Shown: positions 11,976 through 24,486 of the stretch, piece by piece
How the letters are laid out: every line of letters begins with the position of its first letter
Position numbering within the stretch: the stretch's first letter is position 1
NCBI GenBank assembly: GCA_017871115.1
Contig: JAFCIZ010000006.1
Span: 1,922,001 to 1,986,000 of the forward strand
Source: Cunninghamella blakesleeana
Lineage: Eukaryota > Mucoromycota > Mucoromycetes > Mucorales > Cunninghamellaceae
Reading direction: 5' to 3'
Length of the DNA: 64,000 bases
The notes under the pieces: generated by a model
Seen by the model: the letters and a program-made list of their open reading frames with translations, nothing else
The model's database searches: none
What the model was told of the DNA's origin: nothing
Program-made: the position numbers and the translations under genes

Positions 11976-14900
11976 ATGAATCTTTCTGAACGTAAAAAAA
12001 GAACTGTAAGTGGAAGTTCTGATGAAGATTCAGATACTTTTGTTGAAAGAGATAGCATTGATAGTACATCAATACAACAAAACATCAACTCACCTAGTCG
12101 ACAACCAGCACGTAAAAAGCGATATATTGATAACTCTTTAAATAAAAAGAATGATGATAATAATAATAAGAAAGAAAAATTAAAAGAAAATGAGAATCAA
12201 GATCAAAATGAAGGCAAAATCAGAGGCGAAGAGGACAAAGACCAGCAAACTAAAAATGTAAAAAATAATAAATCAAAACAGCCATCAATAGATCCTCAAG
12301 ACAATATAAAAAGTACTAAATCTTTAACAAAATCCTCAGATAAAGTTACTGATAATACTACAGATACCCAAATTTTATCTCAACAACCAAGCATACAAGA
12401 AGAAAAGAAACCAAGATTAGTTATAAAAAAAATGGTTCTTAACAATTTTAAATCATACGCTGGACGTCAAGTTATTGGCCCTTTCCATACGGTAAATGCC
12501 TCTTAAAAATATCTAAATAATATTTGTATATATACGAAATAAATGCTTCCAAATAGTGAGGATTAAACTACTAATATATCTTTTGTTTTTGTTTTATTTT
12601 TATTTTTTTAAAGTCCTTTAGTGCAGGTATTTTTTTTAAAAAAAAATAGAATCACATCAAGTAATTTATCTTAGGATTTAATATGTACTATATATATACG
12701 TGTATTTATTTTTTATTATATACATATATATATGTATATTTATTAGTTGTGGGTCCAAATGGCTCTGGTAAATCTAATGTTATTGATGCACTTCTCTTTG
12801 TATTTGGGTATCGTGCAAATAAAATGCGACAAGGTAAACTTTCTGAATTGATTCATAATTCTGCCCGGTTTCCTAATTTGGATTCATGCTCGGTGGAGGT
12901 TCATTTTGAAGAAATTATTGATAGTAACATAGCAGGAAAGCATGAAGTAGTACCAAATTCACGACTTGTAGTAGCTCGGCAAGCATCCAAAAATAACTCT
13001 AGTAAATATTTTATTAACGAACGATCCAGCACTTATAGCGATGTAACATCTCTACTTCGAAAACGTGGTATTGATTTGGACCATAAACGGTTTTTGATTT
13101 TACAAGGTGAAGTGGAATCTATCGCTTTAATGAAAGCTAAGGCCAAAGATGATAATGATGATGGGCTATTGGAATATTTGGAAGATATTATTGGAACATC
13201 AAAGTATAAAGATACCATTTCAAAAGCAAATGATAGTTTGGAAAAAATAAATGAAATCCGTGCGGAAAAATTAAATCGAGTGAAATTTGTTGCTAAAGAA
13301 CGTGAAAGTTTAGAAGTAAGTTTAAACACACACACACGCATATATATATAAATTTAATATCGTTATCAAAATTATTATAGATATTTTATATACGGGTATC
13401 CATTTATATTATTATAATATTATTTAGGATAAAAAAGCCGAAGCTGAAAATTATTTAGAAAATGAAAATGAATTATCAAAAAGAAAAAATGAACTTTATC
13501 AAATTTATCGCTATGAAGCTGAAATTAATATGGAGGTGGCAAAAAAGGCTGTGGTGAGTTGATAATCAATATATAATATCTTTAAACATCTACATACCTG
13601 TATTTATATTTATAATATATATATATATATTATTTTTAGGATGAGCTTAATGTTAAACTTAAAGAAGAGGAAGATAAACATGTAGAGATTGAAAGAGAAA
13701 TTACAGATAAACAAAATACCTATCAAGATTCAGTTAAAGAATATAAAGTAAGATATAAATAGCAAATAAGAATGATGCTTAAAATAATAGAAATAACAAC
13801 AAGTGGTGACTATATTTATATATTGATTTTTATTTTTATTTTTACTTCATTTCATTTCTTTTTTTTTTACCTATAGAAATTGGAATCTGATCATTCAAAA
13901 ATTATAAAACAATTAACCAAGTTAGAAAATGAAGATGTAAAATTGCGCGCAAATAAAGAACACATAGTTATTAGAAAAGAAAAAGGAAAACAATCTATTG
14001 AATCGGTAATATTAACTAAAAAGAAACAATAAAGATGATAGAGTATAAATAACGAATGACGTATATATATATATATATATATTTATTGGTATATTTATTT
14101 TCATTTCATTTCATTTTATATATTTATAGGATGAAGAAGCATTAGAAAAAGCACAAATTGCAATTACAAAAAATGACGAAGAAATTAAAAAACGACAAAC
14201 TGAACTCAAAAATTTGGAAAAGCAAAAAAAGACTGAAGAAAAAAAACTAAATGAAATTCAAATTGAATTGCAAGGTAAAACGGAAGGTATAATGGCACAG
14301 ATTGAAGAGCACAAAAAGCAATTAGAACCTTGGACTGAAAAGATCAATGCAAAGAAAAAAGCTATTGATGTAAGGAACTCTGAAAAAGAAATATTAAGTA
14401 ATCGTATATCATCTGGTGAAAAAGCGGTTGAAGTAGCTGAGCAGCAATTGGCAAAGTTGGAATCTTCTAAAAAGAAAAAGGTAATATATCTATAATTTAA
14501 TATGCTTATTTTAGTTTAAATTTCATTTTTTAAAACATACTGGTGCATGTATATATATAAATAATTTTTATAAATACATATATTTAATAGTTGAAAGAAT
14601 TAGAAACCTTACCGGCAGAAATTAATGAATTGCGTTCAGAAATTGATGAAATTGCTCTAAAAATTAAGGCAAGTATTTTAAATTAATGAATATTTGTTTT
14701 CTATTATTATGAATACTCTTATTATTATTGTGTTTATTAATGTTTTGATATATATATTTTTTTCTAATAGGATGTAGAAGAACGTGAGGCATTATATAAA
14801 AAGGATGTTAGTTTAGCAAGACAAAAAGCTGATGAAGCAAAAGCATCAATGCAACAATCTCAAAATCGTGGTAAAGTTTTAAAGGATTTGATACGCATGC

Positions 14901-16651
14901 GTGATTCTGGTCGTATTAAAGGCATATATGTAAGATTATATATTTTAATATAATTTTGTAATTGTTTAATAAACTAAGAATTAGAAACTATTGATTTTAA
15001 CTTATTTATAAATGTATATTTTTAAAAAATAGGACCGTATGGGAAATTTAGGTGTGATTGATGATAAATATGATATTGCTATTTCAACTGCATGTCCTGC
15101 ATTAGATAACATTGTGGTGGATACAGTAGAAGCAGCTCAAGCATGTATAGAATATCTTCGTAAAAACAATCTCGGCCGTGCAGTCTTTACCGTATTAGAA
15201 AAATTAAAGAAAGAAAACATGGCTCCTATTAATACACCTGATAATGTACCTAGATTATTTGATTTAGTCAAACCACGTGAAGAAAAATTTGCACCAGCCT
15301 TTTATAGTGTACTCAAAGATACAATTGTAGCACATGATTTAAAACAGGCAAATCAAATTGCCTTTGGTAAAAAGCGTTGGCGGGTTGTCACTTTGGATGG
15401 GAAATTAATTGAAAAATCCGGTGCTATGACAGGAGGTGGTAACCGTCAATTGAAAGGTGCAATGAGTTCAAGATTTAAAAATGATGAAATCAATCCAGAT
15501 GTAGTAGCTTCATTAGAAAAGGAACGTAACGATTTGGAATTGGAATATCGTAATGTGACAGAAGAAAAGCGAGCTCTTGAATTGGTACTTAGAACAAAAC
15601 GATCCTCTTTACCCAAAAAGGAGATTGTCTTGGAAAAACTTCAAATGGATTCACGTAGTTTGGATACCCAATTAGAAGATGATACTAATCGATTGAATGA
15701 GCTTAGGTAATATATATATATAAGTAAACATATACATATAATGCTAAAATAAATAAATAAGATAAAAAATAATAAATAAAATTATACTAAGTGACATCTG
15801 CAATACTTTTTTTTAATAGAAAGAATACTAAACCTAGTCCTCAGGATGTAAAACGGCTAGAAGAAATTGGACAAGAAATTGATCAGCTTAATACAGAAAT
15901 GGATGAACTCAAAGAAAAAACAGTATCACTCGAAGAAACTATTCAATCTCTACAAGAAGATATATTGGACGCTGGTGGTATGGATTTACGACTTCAAAAG
16001 ATTTGTGTTAATGACATAACTAAAAAAATTGATGCTAGTAATGAAAAGATCACCAAATGTACAGTTCTTAAATCAAAAGCTGAAAAAGATATCATCAAAT
16101 TACAAACAAATATTAAGAAAACTGAAAAAGAATTGGAATCATTTGAATCAGAATTGAGTGATATTGATGAACAAATTAGAACTAAAGTTATTGAAATTGA
16201 CGATGTGAAAGCAAAGGCTGATGAAATTAAAGAAGTAAAACAGTGGAAAATTAGTACAAATAAAAATATAAATCAATAAAATATACCACATATTTAACTA
16301 AGGACTAACATAATATATTAACAATTATATAATAGACTATGGAAACTAAGAAAACTTTAATGGATGAAATGAAAAATGAACTTGAAACATTAACATCAGA
16401 TATTACAGAATATCGTAAAAGCAAGGTAATGAATAAATAAATATAATAATAAGTGCATTAGTAATATAACGGTTATTGCACTTTATATTAATGATATATA
16501 TATATTTATTTGTTTATTTTTGCTTGCTATATAGATTGAAATCAATAATCAATTGGAAAATTATCAAAAATCATATTCTGATAACGAAAAAAAATGTGAA
16601 CACTGGTCAGATCAACGTGCAAAACTTACAATGCATAAATTATGGTAAACT

Positions 16652-16682
<31 letters not shown>

Positions 16683-17884
16683 TAAAAATAAAAAGGATAG
16701 ATGAAACTAAAACAAAATATACAAATTAAAATAAAAATAAAAAATAAAAAATCTATGAATTAATATAAAAATAGAATAAAGATTAAATAAAATAAAAATT
16801 ATATTATATTAATTAATATATATCCATATTTTTTATAGGAATGCCAAAGATGAAGATAATGTATTAAAAGTTTATGATATTGCCAAGGTTAAGGAACTTC
16901 AACAAGATAAACAAGCTATTAAGGGAGAAATCGCTGAAATAGAAGGTATTTTAAAATAATAATGATTAAAATAATAATACAAGTAAGATTCATACTCATA
17001 TAGTAACATATTATATTGATATAAAATAACTTTATTTTATAGCTTTTGTTCAAAATGCCAAACCCAATTTATCAGTACTTGAGGAATATCGTCGCCGTGA
17101 TGAAGAATATAATGAGCGTGCTGCAGACTTGGACGAAATTACACAAGAAAGAAATTCTGTTAAATCAGAAGTTGATAGTTTAAGAAAGAAACGGTTAGAT
17201 GAATTTATGCACGGCTTTAATATTATTTCACAAAAACTTAAAGAAATGTACCAGGTAAATAAAATAAATATATATTTACTAGGTGTTTATTATTATTGTT
17301 ATTGTTTTTGTATAACAATTTGTTAATATTATTACTATTATTATTACTATGTATTTTAGATGATTACGTTAGGTGGAAATGCAGAATTAGAATTAGTCGA
17401 TAGTTTGGATCCTTTTTCAGAAGGTATTGTTTTCAGTGTTATGCCACCAAAGAAAAGCTGGAAAAATATTTCTAATTTATCCGGAGGTGAAAAAACACTT
17501 AGTTCATTAGCTCTTGTCTTTGCTCTTCACCATTTTAAACCTACACCACTTTATGTCATGGATGAAATCGATGCAGCATTGGATTTTAGAAACGTATCAA
17601 TTGTAGCCAACTATATAGCGGAACGTACAAAGGATGCGCAATTTGTTATTATCAGTCTTCGTAATAATATGTTTGAATTAGCAGATCGATTGGTTGGAAT
17701 TTACAAAACTAGTAATTGCACTAAAAGTATTGCTATTAATCCTTCTATGATTGCAACTTTAACAACATTAACAAATACAAATAACAATAATAATAATATT
17801 AATATGAAATTAATTAAACGTCCACAAGCCTCTTCAACCTCAGCTCAAGAAACACAAGAAGATAACGTCAAGCAGCTAAAGTAA
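11976..17884 (+). CDS. SMC4: Condensin ATPase subunit SMC4
   Basis: SMC4 pairs with SMC2 in condensin, which compacts mitotic chromosomes using ATP. Sixteen exons (11976-12491, 12614-12626, 12747-13315, 13438-13553, 13640-13747, 13877-14005, 14130-14480, 14591-14668, 14771-14939, 15033-15706, 15820-16234, 16336-16425, 16535-16644, 16839-16945, 17043-17254, 17360-17884) sum to 4182 nt, that is 1393 residues, normal for SMC4. An acidic disordered N-tail precedes KMVLNNFKSYAGRQ. The Walker A reads GPNGSGKSNVID and the following ALLFVFGYRANKMRQGKLSE is SMC4-typical. The hinge lies in exon 10 (MGNLGVIDDKYDIAI, SGAMTGGGNRQLKG). The ABC signature is NLSGGEKTLSSLALVF and Walker B is LYVMDEIDAALD. Exon 2 has only 13 nt, and the intron after exon 8 begins with GC. 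Both oddities keep the frame. Identity is firm. Confidence 0.96.
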
Positions 17885-18692
17885 TTTTTTTTTATTGTTG
17901 TTTAGTATTATTGCCAATGATATCATAAGTTTTAAAATAACGCTGGATTGTATATAATTATATATATATATGTTTATTTTTTTAAAAAAAGAAAAATGGA
18001 CAAATAAATAAAGTTAAAGAGAATATTAACAAATATAAATAAAAGTAAATGATGCTTGTATTCAAACACTTTAGTTTGGTCACCACCCCTTTGCTATTTG
18101 AGTTTTCTCATGATGTTACAAAACAAATACTTCTAGAGTATGTTTGAAAAAAATAAAAAATAAAAAAAAATAAAGTCAGGTCTATTTTAAAAAAAATTAT
18201 TGGATTAAATATTGACTCATATTACAGTGATATTATGTTTTTTTTCCCACTTTTATATATGTATATACATATATTGGATTTTCTATTTTTAATCATTAAA
18301 AAAGAAAAATGAAGCAAGCGAAACGTACTGTGACCACTTGGTTTTATTTTTTTGACATTACATATCTTTTTTGTATCCATCATTGATGAAATGAAAGAAT
18401 ATGATTGGTTATAAAGATCTTATCACTTTTAATAAACTTTATTTAATCTGGAAAAATAACCAAGATTGGGAATCCCTTTCCCACACTTTAAAGTAATACA
18501 ACATTTTGTGTTACTTTCAATTTCCTAAGTATTCCGTAACTGAATTTTTTTTTTTTAAAAATTTTTTTTATTCAAATGGAAAAAAAAAGTATATAAATAC
18601 GCGAAATAATATATATGTTTATTTCATTTTATTTTTTTTCAGCTTTTTTTTTAAAAAATAAAGAAATTAATATATAATAAAAAAGTTTAAAA
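17885..18692. promoter_or_regulatory. Spacer holding the SMC4 3' end and the next promoter
   Basis: I see no gene in these 800 bp. A TATA-like string, GTATATAAATA, at about 18588-18598 is about 100 bp before the next ATG, and a pyrimidine-rich stretch follows. T-runs joined to A-runs occur near 17980 and 18545. Confidence 0.4.
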
Positions 18693-19589
18693 ATGAAGAA
18701 ACTCCATATTGCTATTTTAGTATGTCATACACCCACAACAAAAATCCTAAAGAATGAAGGTGATTTTGCTACTATGATCCAAAAAGCTTTTAAAACTGGT
18801 GCTACAAATTTAATATCGTCGTCCTCACCACTTGAACTATCCTTTGACATCTTTGATGTGGTTCATAAAAGAGAATATCCTAATGATCAAGATATTTTAG
18901 CTGGTCGCTACAATGGTATTATTATTAGTGGTTCAACAGATGCTGCTTATGAGAATGATCCTTGGATTTTAGAATTGATTGAATTTATTCAAAGTATACA
19001 AGATTATTCATACGATTCATCATCTAAATTAATGAGACATTTCAAGGTACCATTGATTGGTATTTGTTTTGGTCATCAAATTATTGCTCGAGCTTGTGGT
19101 GGTATTGTTGAACAAAATCCTAATGGCTGGGAATTTGGACCAATTCAAATTCAATTAACGGATGAAGCAAGAAGTTTTTTTCAAACGGATCGTAAGACTA
19201 TGGTAATATATTTGTATATATATATATATATATAACATTATAAATGACTAATATATATATATATATATATATATATCATATAGTGCATTAATGAATTTCA
19301 TCAAGATCATGTTTCAAGTTTACCTGCAGGTTTTGTATGCTTAGCATCATCTTTACCACATACTCCAATTCAATCTATGTTATCACTTGATGGTAAATGT
19401 ATTACTTTACAAGGCCATCCGGAATTAACCACAGTTGTTACTGCCTTATACCTGGAAAAATTAGCATCGCATATTCCTGAATCTGTTGTCACCAAAACAA
19501 GAAGTCAACTGGCTTTTCCTCCAGACTTAGACGACCAATGGTTATCTACTAAACTTGTTTCCTTTTTTTTAAATAATTTAAACTACTAA
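18693..19589 (+). CDS. Class I glutamine amidotransferase-like protein
   Basis: Two exons (18693-19202 and 19284-19589) give 816 nt, 271 residues. The fold signs are those of the class I glutamine amidotransferase (GATase1) superfamily: an N-terminal strand HIAILVCHTP, the GIIISGSTDAAYENDPWI oxyanion region, the nucleophile elbow VPLIGICFGHQIIARA with the catalytic Cys, and the downstream LQGHPE with the catalytic His-Glu pair. The distal half resembles stand-alone fungal proteins annotated as GMP synthase-like or GATase1-like; no synthetase domain is attached, so the ammonia acceptor or true substrate is unknown. A gamma-glutamyl peptidase-like role is possible. All three catalytic residues appear present, so it is probably active. 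A TA microsatellite fills most of the intron. Confidence 0.85.
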
Positions 19590-19676
19590 TAGATAATAGA
19601 ATTATAATAATAATAATAACGATAAAAATAGTAATAGTAGTAATACGAATATTAATAAATAATACCCGTGTTATAT

Positions 19677-19694
19677 ATATATATATATATATAT
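19677..19694. repeat. (TA)n microsatellite between convergent genes
   Basis: A run of TA units lies in the short spacer between the amidotransferase-like stop and the convergent Rab geranylgeranyl transferase gene. The rest of that 220-bp spacer holds no gene. Confidence 0.75.
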
Positions 19695-19810
19695 ATTAAA
19701 ATCAATGAGATCAGTTCTTTATAACATTTTCGTTTATTAAATAAACTAATTATTGTACATGATTTATTTATACTAAACATAATTATTTTGTAAAACTATA
19801 AATGTTCCAA

Positions 19811-20542
19811 TTATTCTATAATTTGTTCTATCAAATATAATAAGGATGAAAATTCATTGCCATCATTTTGATAGAGTTGTTTTAATTTTTTAGCTTTAAC
19901 CAGTTGATCTCCTTCAAATAAAAATAAAATAAAATAGTAATATTAATAATAAATTGTATACGGTTTTTTGTTTATAATAAAATCAATATTTTTATTTTTT
20001 TGTCATTAATACTATTTTTTTTTTTTAAAAAAAACTTACTTGTATCTTTGTAACGATTGGCTCTATATTTATCTAAGGTAATTAGTCTTTCATAAATTTC
20101 AATAGATTCATCATCCAATTCATCTGATATATTTATTTTTCCGTCTCGTGATAAAAGTCGTAATTTTAGTTGTTGAAGAAAATGTGCTAATGTTTGTAAT
20201 GCCCCTAATTTCATGGTTAATATATATATATATATATATATATTAGTAAATGAATATTATACTATGTGTTATGTATTATTTACTATTATTTACGATAAAT
20301 AACTTACATTTGCTATCAGGCTCTATATCAATTAAATCACGTACTGCCGTAATTTCTTCTTTAATAATATCAATAATATCTAATGTATACCACGCATTAG
20401 AGTCAGTAATAATAGAATCTTTGTATTGTTGAATCAATTTTGGGCTGAACTTATGAGCTGATGTCAATTTGGTTAATATATCTGTTTAACAAATTAAAAA
20501 TAATATATATATATATATATATTCATTCTATTAGCTTATTAC

Positions 20543-20579
<37 letters not shown>

Positions 20580-22273
20580 ATTTACCTGGATGGGCAGTAA
20601 TGACGGTAACATTCTGTTTCCACAGGGTGTTTTGTTCAATGGTCATTGCACTACTAACAGGGTAAACAGAGTTTGATTCCATTTCTATAATAATTGGTTG
20701 TTGTTTTTTATCATTTTCAGGAATAAATGACCAAAGCGAACAACCACTAATTGAAGGTGTTGAACTGGATGAAGAAATACCATACCAATTTCCATGAATC
20801 GGTTGTTGATGTTGATCATATACTTTAGGAAATGCACTAAATCTTACGGCATCATTGAATGCAATTACCACATTTGAATCATTTTCCCATTTGAAAGCAC
20901 CTAAAATGGATACTGGGGAAGGAGCTACATAAATACAATAATAATCATAATAATCATAATAAAAGTAATGAAAAAGTTAATTTATACAATCACCATTATA
21001 ATTACATTAATGTTGTTATCATTATATAATAAATATAATTTACCTTTTCCGATTAACCACCAATAATATAACCAAGCAGATTGATCATCAGGGTCTGTAT
21101 AAATAGCAGGTTTGATTAAATCGAATTCGTTTTTAGCAATTTGATTTTTTTCTTTTTCCGTCATTGATGATACAATTCTTGGTAATAATTGAGATCGTTG
21201 ATGCCATGCTGAATAATTGCTAAAGGATTGTTTGATTTTTTCAGTTGTAAAATCATATTCTTTATTTAAAATAGTATTGATGTCTGGTGTTGAATTACAA
21301 AGCTGTCTTGCGACATAGCGTCTATAACTCCATCCATGAACTAAATAGTAATATTATAATATTTATATACATATGATTAAAAATAAAAAGCAATACCTTT
21401 TTATTATTACTATTATTTTTTCATTATTATTGTCTTCTTATATGATATATTTTACTTACAGTTACGACTATCTAAAGTAAGCATTTTATTTACCAAATAA
21501 AGTTCACCATTCCAATCAGGTTTTGGCATATTTTCTAAACACCACACTCTATGATTCCATAACCAATATGATTTAGGATTGATACGAATTAATTGCATAA
21601 AGAGGTCCAATTCTTGTTTATAAACTTCTTGATTTTTATTCTCTATATCATCATTATCATTTTCATCAGTAATAGTAGTGGATATTGCTGTAGTTTCTTC
21701 AGTAGTAGAAATTTCTTTAGTAGAGTCAGTGTTTGCTGGTGTTGCTGTTTTTGTGGATATTTTATGTAATAGTATTCCATTTTTTAAAACAAGTCGTCTC
21801 CAATTCCAAACAGAATAAAAATCAGGATTCATACGTAAAATTTGTGTTGTAAGTAATAACGTTTCTTTATCAAATGACTTTTCGTTTACCTATTGCAAAA
21901 GTTTGTATTTTTAAAAAAAAAAGGCAATAAAAAAAAAGAAAAAAAGGATATAAAGAGTGGTTAATATATTTCTCGTCCCAAGTTGTTAATTATATAAAAA
22001 ATTTAATAAATAAATATATTCATCTTACTTTTCGTCTACATTGTTCGACTAGTTCATTATATTCCTTGATTTTAATTGCATCTTTTTCTCTACGTGCCTT
22101 AAGAATTTCGTCTGTTGTTTTTTCTCTCTTTCTACCATGCTAAAGAGGTATAATATATATATATATATATATATAAAGAAAAAGAAAAAAATTAATATAA
22201 TTAAAATAATGTTTTTTTAAATGTTTTAAAAGAATGTAAAATAAATAAAAGCTATTCATACCACATCACCCAT
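19811..22273 (-). CDS. BET4: Rab geranylgeranyl transferase alpha subunit
   Basis: This gene encodes the alpha subunit of geranylgeranyltransferase II, which with the beta subunit and REP prenylates Rab GTPases for membrane trafficking. The start MGDVHGRKREKTTDEIL matches the conserved HGR-K motif at the N-terminus of the family. Prenyltransferase alpha repeats are visible: MNPDFYSVWNWRRLVL, INPKSYWLWNHRVWCLENM, the NCHGWSYRRYVARQL-like block near 21310-21340, and DPDDQSAWLYYWWLIG. A less conserved insert follows (FNDAVRFSAFPKVYDQ to NTLWKQNVTVITAHPGK, about 20590-20870). It may correspond to the Ig-like insert known in some alpha subunits. A leucine-rich C-terminal part (about 19811-20460) ends LLYLIEQIIE. 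The first exon is only 12 nt (22273-22262). It is divergent from the YEATS gene, with 250 bp between starts. Identity is firm; internal exon edges are approximate. Confidence 0.92.
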
Positions 22274-22524
22274 TGTAAGAGTAGTTTAAATAAAAAAAAT
22301 AAAAGTAAAAATGAAAGAGGTTAAAAAATCATTGCGTTCGGGATTTAAATTTTTTTCACAGCTATTATTTTTTTCTGAAATTTTTCTTTTCCATTCATTT
22401 ACTTTTTCTTTAATTTTTTATTTTGATACCTTTACATTTATACTTTATTTTCTTATTCTCATATTCACAACTATTTAATTTATATATAAATTGCACATTT
22501 TCATATCACAATAATAATAAAATT
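22274..22524. promoter_or_regulatory. Compact bidirectional promoter
   Basis: Only 251 bp separate the two divergent start codons of the Rab geranylgeranyl transferase alpha and YEATS genes. The stretch has pyrimidine runs on the plus strand near 22370-22460. Any promoter elements for both genes must fit here, so the two may be co-expressed (inference). Confidence 0.5.
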
Positions 22525-22533
22525 ATGGTAAAC

Positions 22534-22567
<34 letters not shown>

Positions 22568-24168
22568 GAAAAGATATATATATGAACTAGATCTAAAATT
22601 ATTAATATTATATATATATTCATGTATTTTCATTTTTTTATATATGCCTTTATATATAGAGTGTTATTTGTCAAGACGTAAAAATATCATGTGAAATATC
22701 TGTAGCTGAAGACCAATCAACAATTCCTCCCGAAGCACCTTCTGATTCAATACTTCGCGAATGGAAAATTTCTTTAGTAGCTATTGATGATGGTAAAGAA
22801 GTGCCTGGAAAATTACAAGCTATGTTGAACCATGTCGAATATGTGTTGCATCCTACATTTAATAATCCATATCGAAGTAAAAGCAAAAAAAATAAATAAA
22901 GAATCATCATTATAAGCATGATATAGCATCGAAATAATAAAAATAAATGATAATATAACGGAGGAAAAAAGAGTATAAATTAGTTTCATTTTTTTTGATC
23001 TTTATTTCCATTTATATATATTATAGATGTCAAGCATGAGCCATATACACTAAAAGAAGTAGGATGGGGACAGTTTGATTTAAGAATAATATTAAATTTT
23101 ACGGATGGATTCGCACCTAAAGAAGCTATTTTATTCTTTGTTAATTTTGAGCAACCACGTTATCAAAAAATTCATAAGATTGTAAGAATATATATATTTA
23201 TATATATAATATGTAAAAGAAATAAAAAAATGATAAAAGCTGAATTAATAAGGTATTATTATATAGGAATTTCATAATTTGTCAGTAGATTGGATACATT
23301 TTTTAGAATCATTACAAGCCGTTAGTAGAGAATCACAAAAGGGAAGTAAAAAATTACCAGTAAATTATTCGACTAACAATCATAATAGTACATCAACCAA
23401 TCAACATGAAAATAATTATAGTGATGACGACGACGACGAAGCTTTATCTTCTCCACCTTCATCACCTCCACAATCTATACCCGTTTTATCGCCTACAAGC
23501 GATGCTTTAACACCTCATCAAGATTTTGATGAAATATCACCACTTTCCGAGGATCAAGAATTAAATGGTAAATAAAAGAATCATTTAACAAGTATATTTA
23601 AATGAATAATAAAAAGAGGATAAGTTATAATATATATATAATAGTTTATTGATCATATAAAATATGAATATTTATGTCTTCATGTATATAGGCAATGGGA
23701 ATGAAGATGAAGATTTAAGTGATAAGGACGTAATAGAGGATGAAGTATTAAATGTAGATGACATTAAACATATCAATTCAATACACTATATGGAACATGA
23801 TCATGAAACTTGTCAAGCATGGGATATACCAGATCATTTTAATATGGTGGAATTGGCTCGAAGGCTTAGTCTATTATCAGAGTCTCAAGCAGAACGGATT
23901 CATCATATTATTCAAAAATATAAAAATAATGCTATGTCTATTGAAGAAAAAGATGGTAAGTTAGTTTTTTTAAAAAAAGAATATGTATTATATATATATA
24001 TATATATAAAGAAGTGAATATTTATATGAAAATATATTTAATAATCTATATATTTATATATATATGTATATAGATTATTTTACTTTAGATTTATACTCAC
24101 TTGGATCAACTATACTAAATCAATTATGGGCATATACTGAAACAATATTTGGCAATGATGATGGATAA
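22525..24168 (+). CDS. YEATS-domain protein with C-terminal AHD (AF9/ENL-like)
   Basis: Six exons (22525-22527, 22660-22876, 23027-23181, 23267-23567, 23692-23955, 24074-24168) sum to 1035 nt, 344 residues. The N-terminal YEATS domain, a reader of acylated histone lysines, shows ILREWKISLVAIDDG, VEYVLHPTFNNPYR, KEVGWGQFDLRIILNF and FFVNFEQPRYQKIHK. A Ser/Pro/Asp-rich linker follows. The C-terminus, MVELARRLSLLSESQAERIH then DDYFTLDLYSLGSTILNQLW, matches the pattern of the ANC1 homology domain of AF9/ENL (helix, then FDFDLxSLD-like turn, then helix). That domain recruits elongation or remodelling partners. The order YEATS-linker-AHD is like animal AF9/ENL or yeast Taf14. Exon 1 is just ATG; the codon directly upstream of exon 2 in frame is a stop, so splicing is required. 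The YEATS call is firm and the AHD call likely. Confidence 0.88.
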
Positions 24169-24486
24169 AATAGTTTTATTAAGGATTAGTATTTTTATTT
24201 TACTATAGAAATAAAAAAATATTTACACGGTTTTGGTAATAATATTTGTCATGTGATTTATTTCCATTAAAAAGTTTTTTTTAAAGAAAGTGGTATCATA
24301 CAATGAATTTTGTATCAAGTAAACTAATAGCATATATGTATATATATTTCTTAATAATCACCAAGAAAACGATTTCTATTTAAATATAAGCAAGTGAATA
24401 TGATAGGGTAGGATTTATATTAGTAAAAAGTTTATTTATGTATTTAATTACTTTTTTATTTATATTTATTTATATTATCAAATTGC
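24169..24486. other. Convergent 3' spacer
   Basis: Three hundred AT-rich bases separate the YEATS stop from the stop of the small coiled-coil gene. I see nothing beyond possible polyadenylation signals. Confidence 0.5.

Noticed and set aside
13033..13341. 102-codon minus-strand open frame
   Set aside because: It lies entirely opposite SMC4 exon 3 and is a shadow of that exon.
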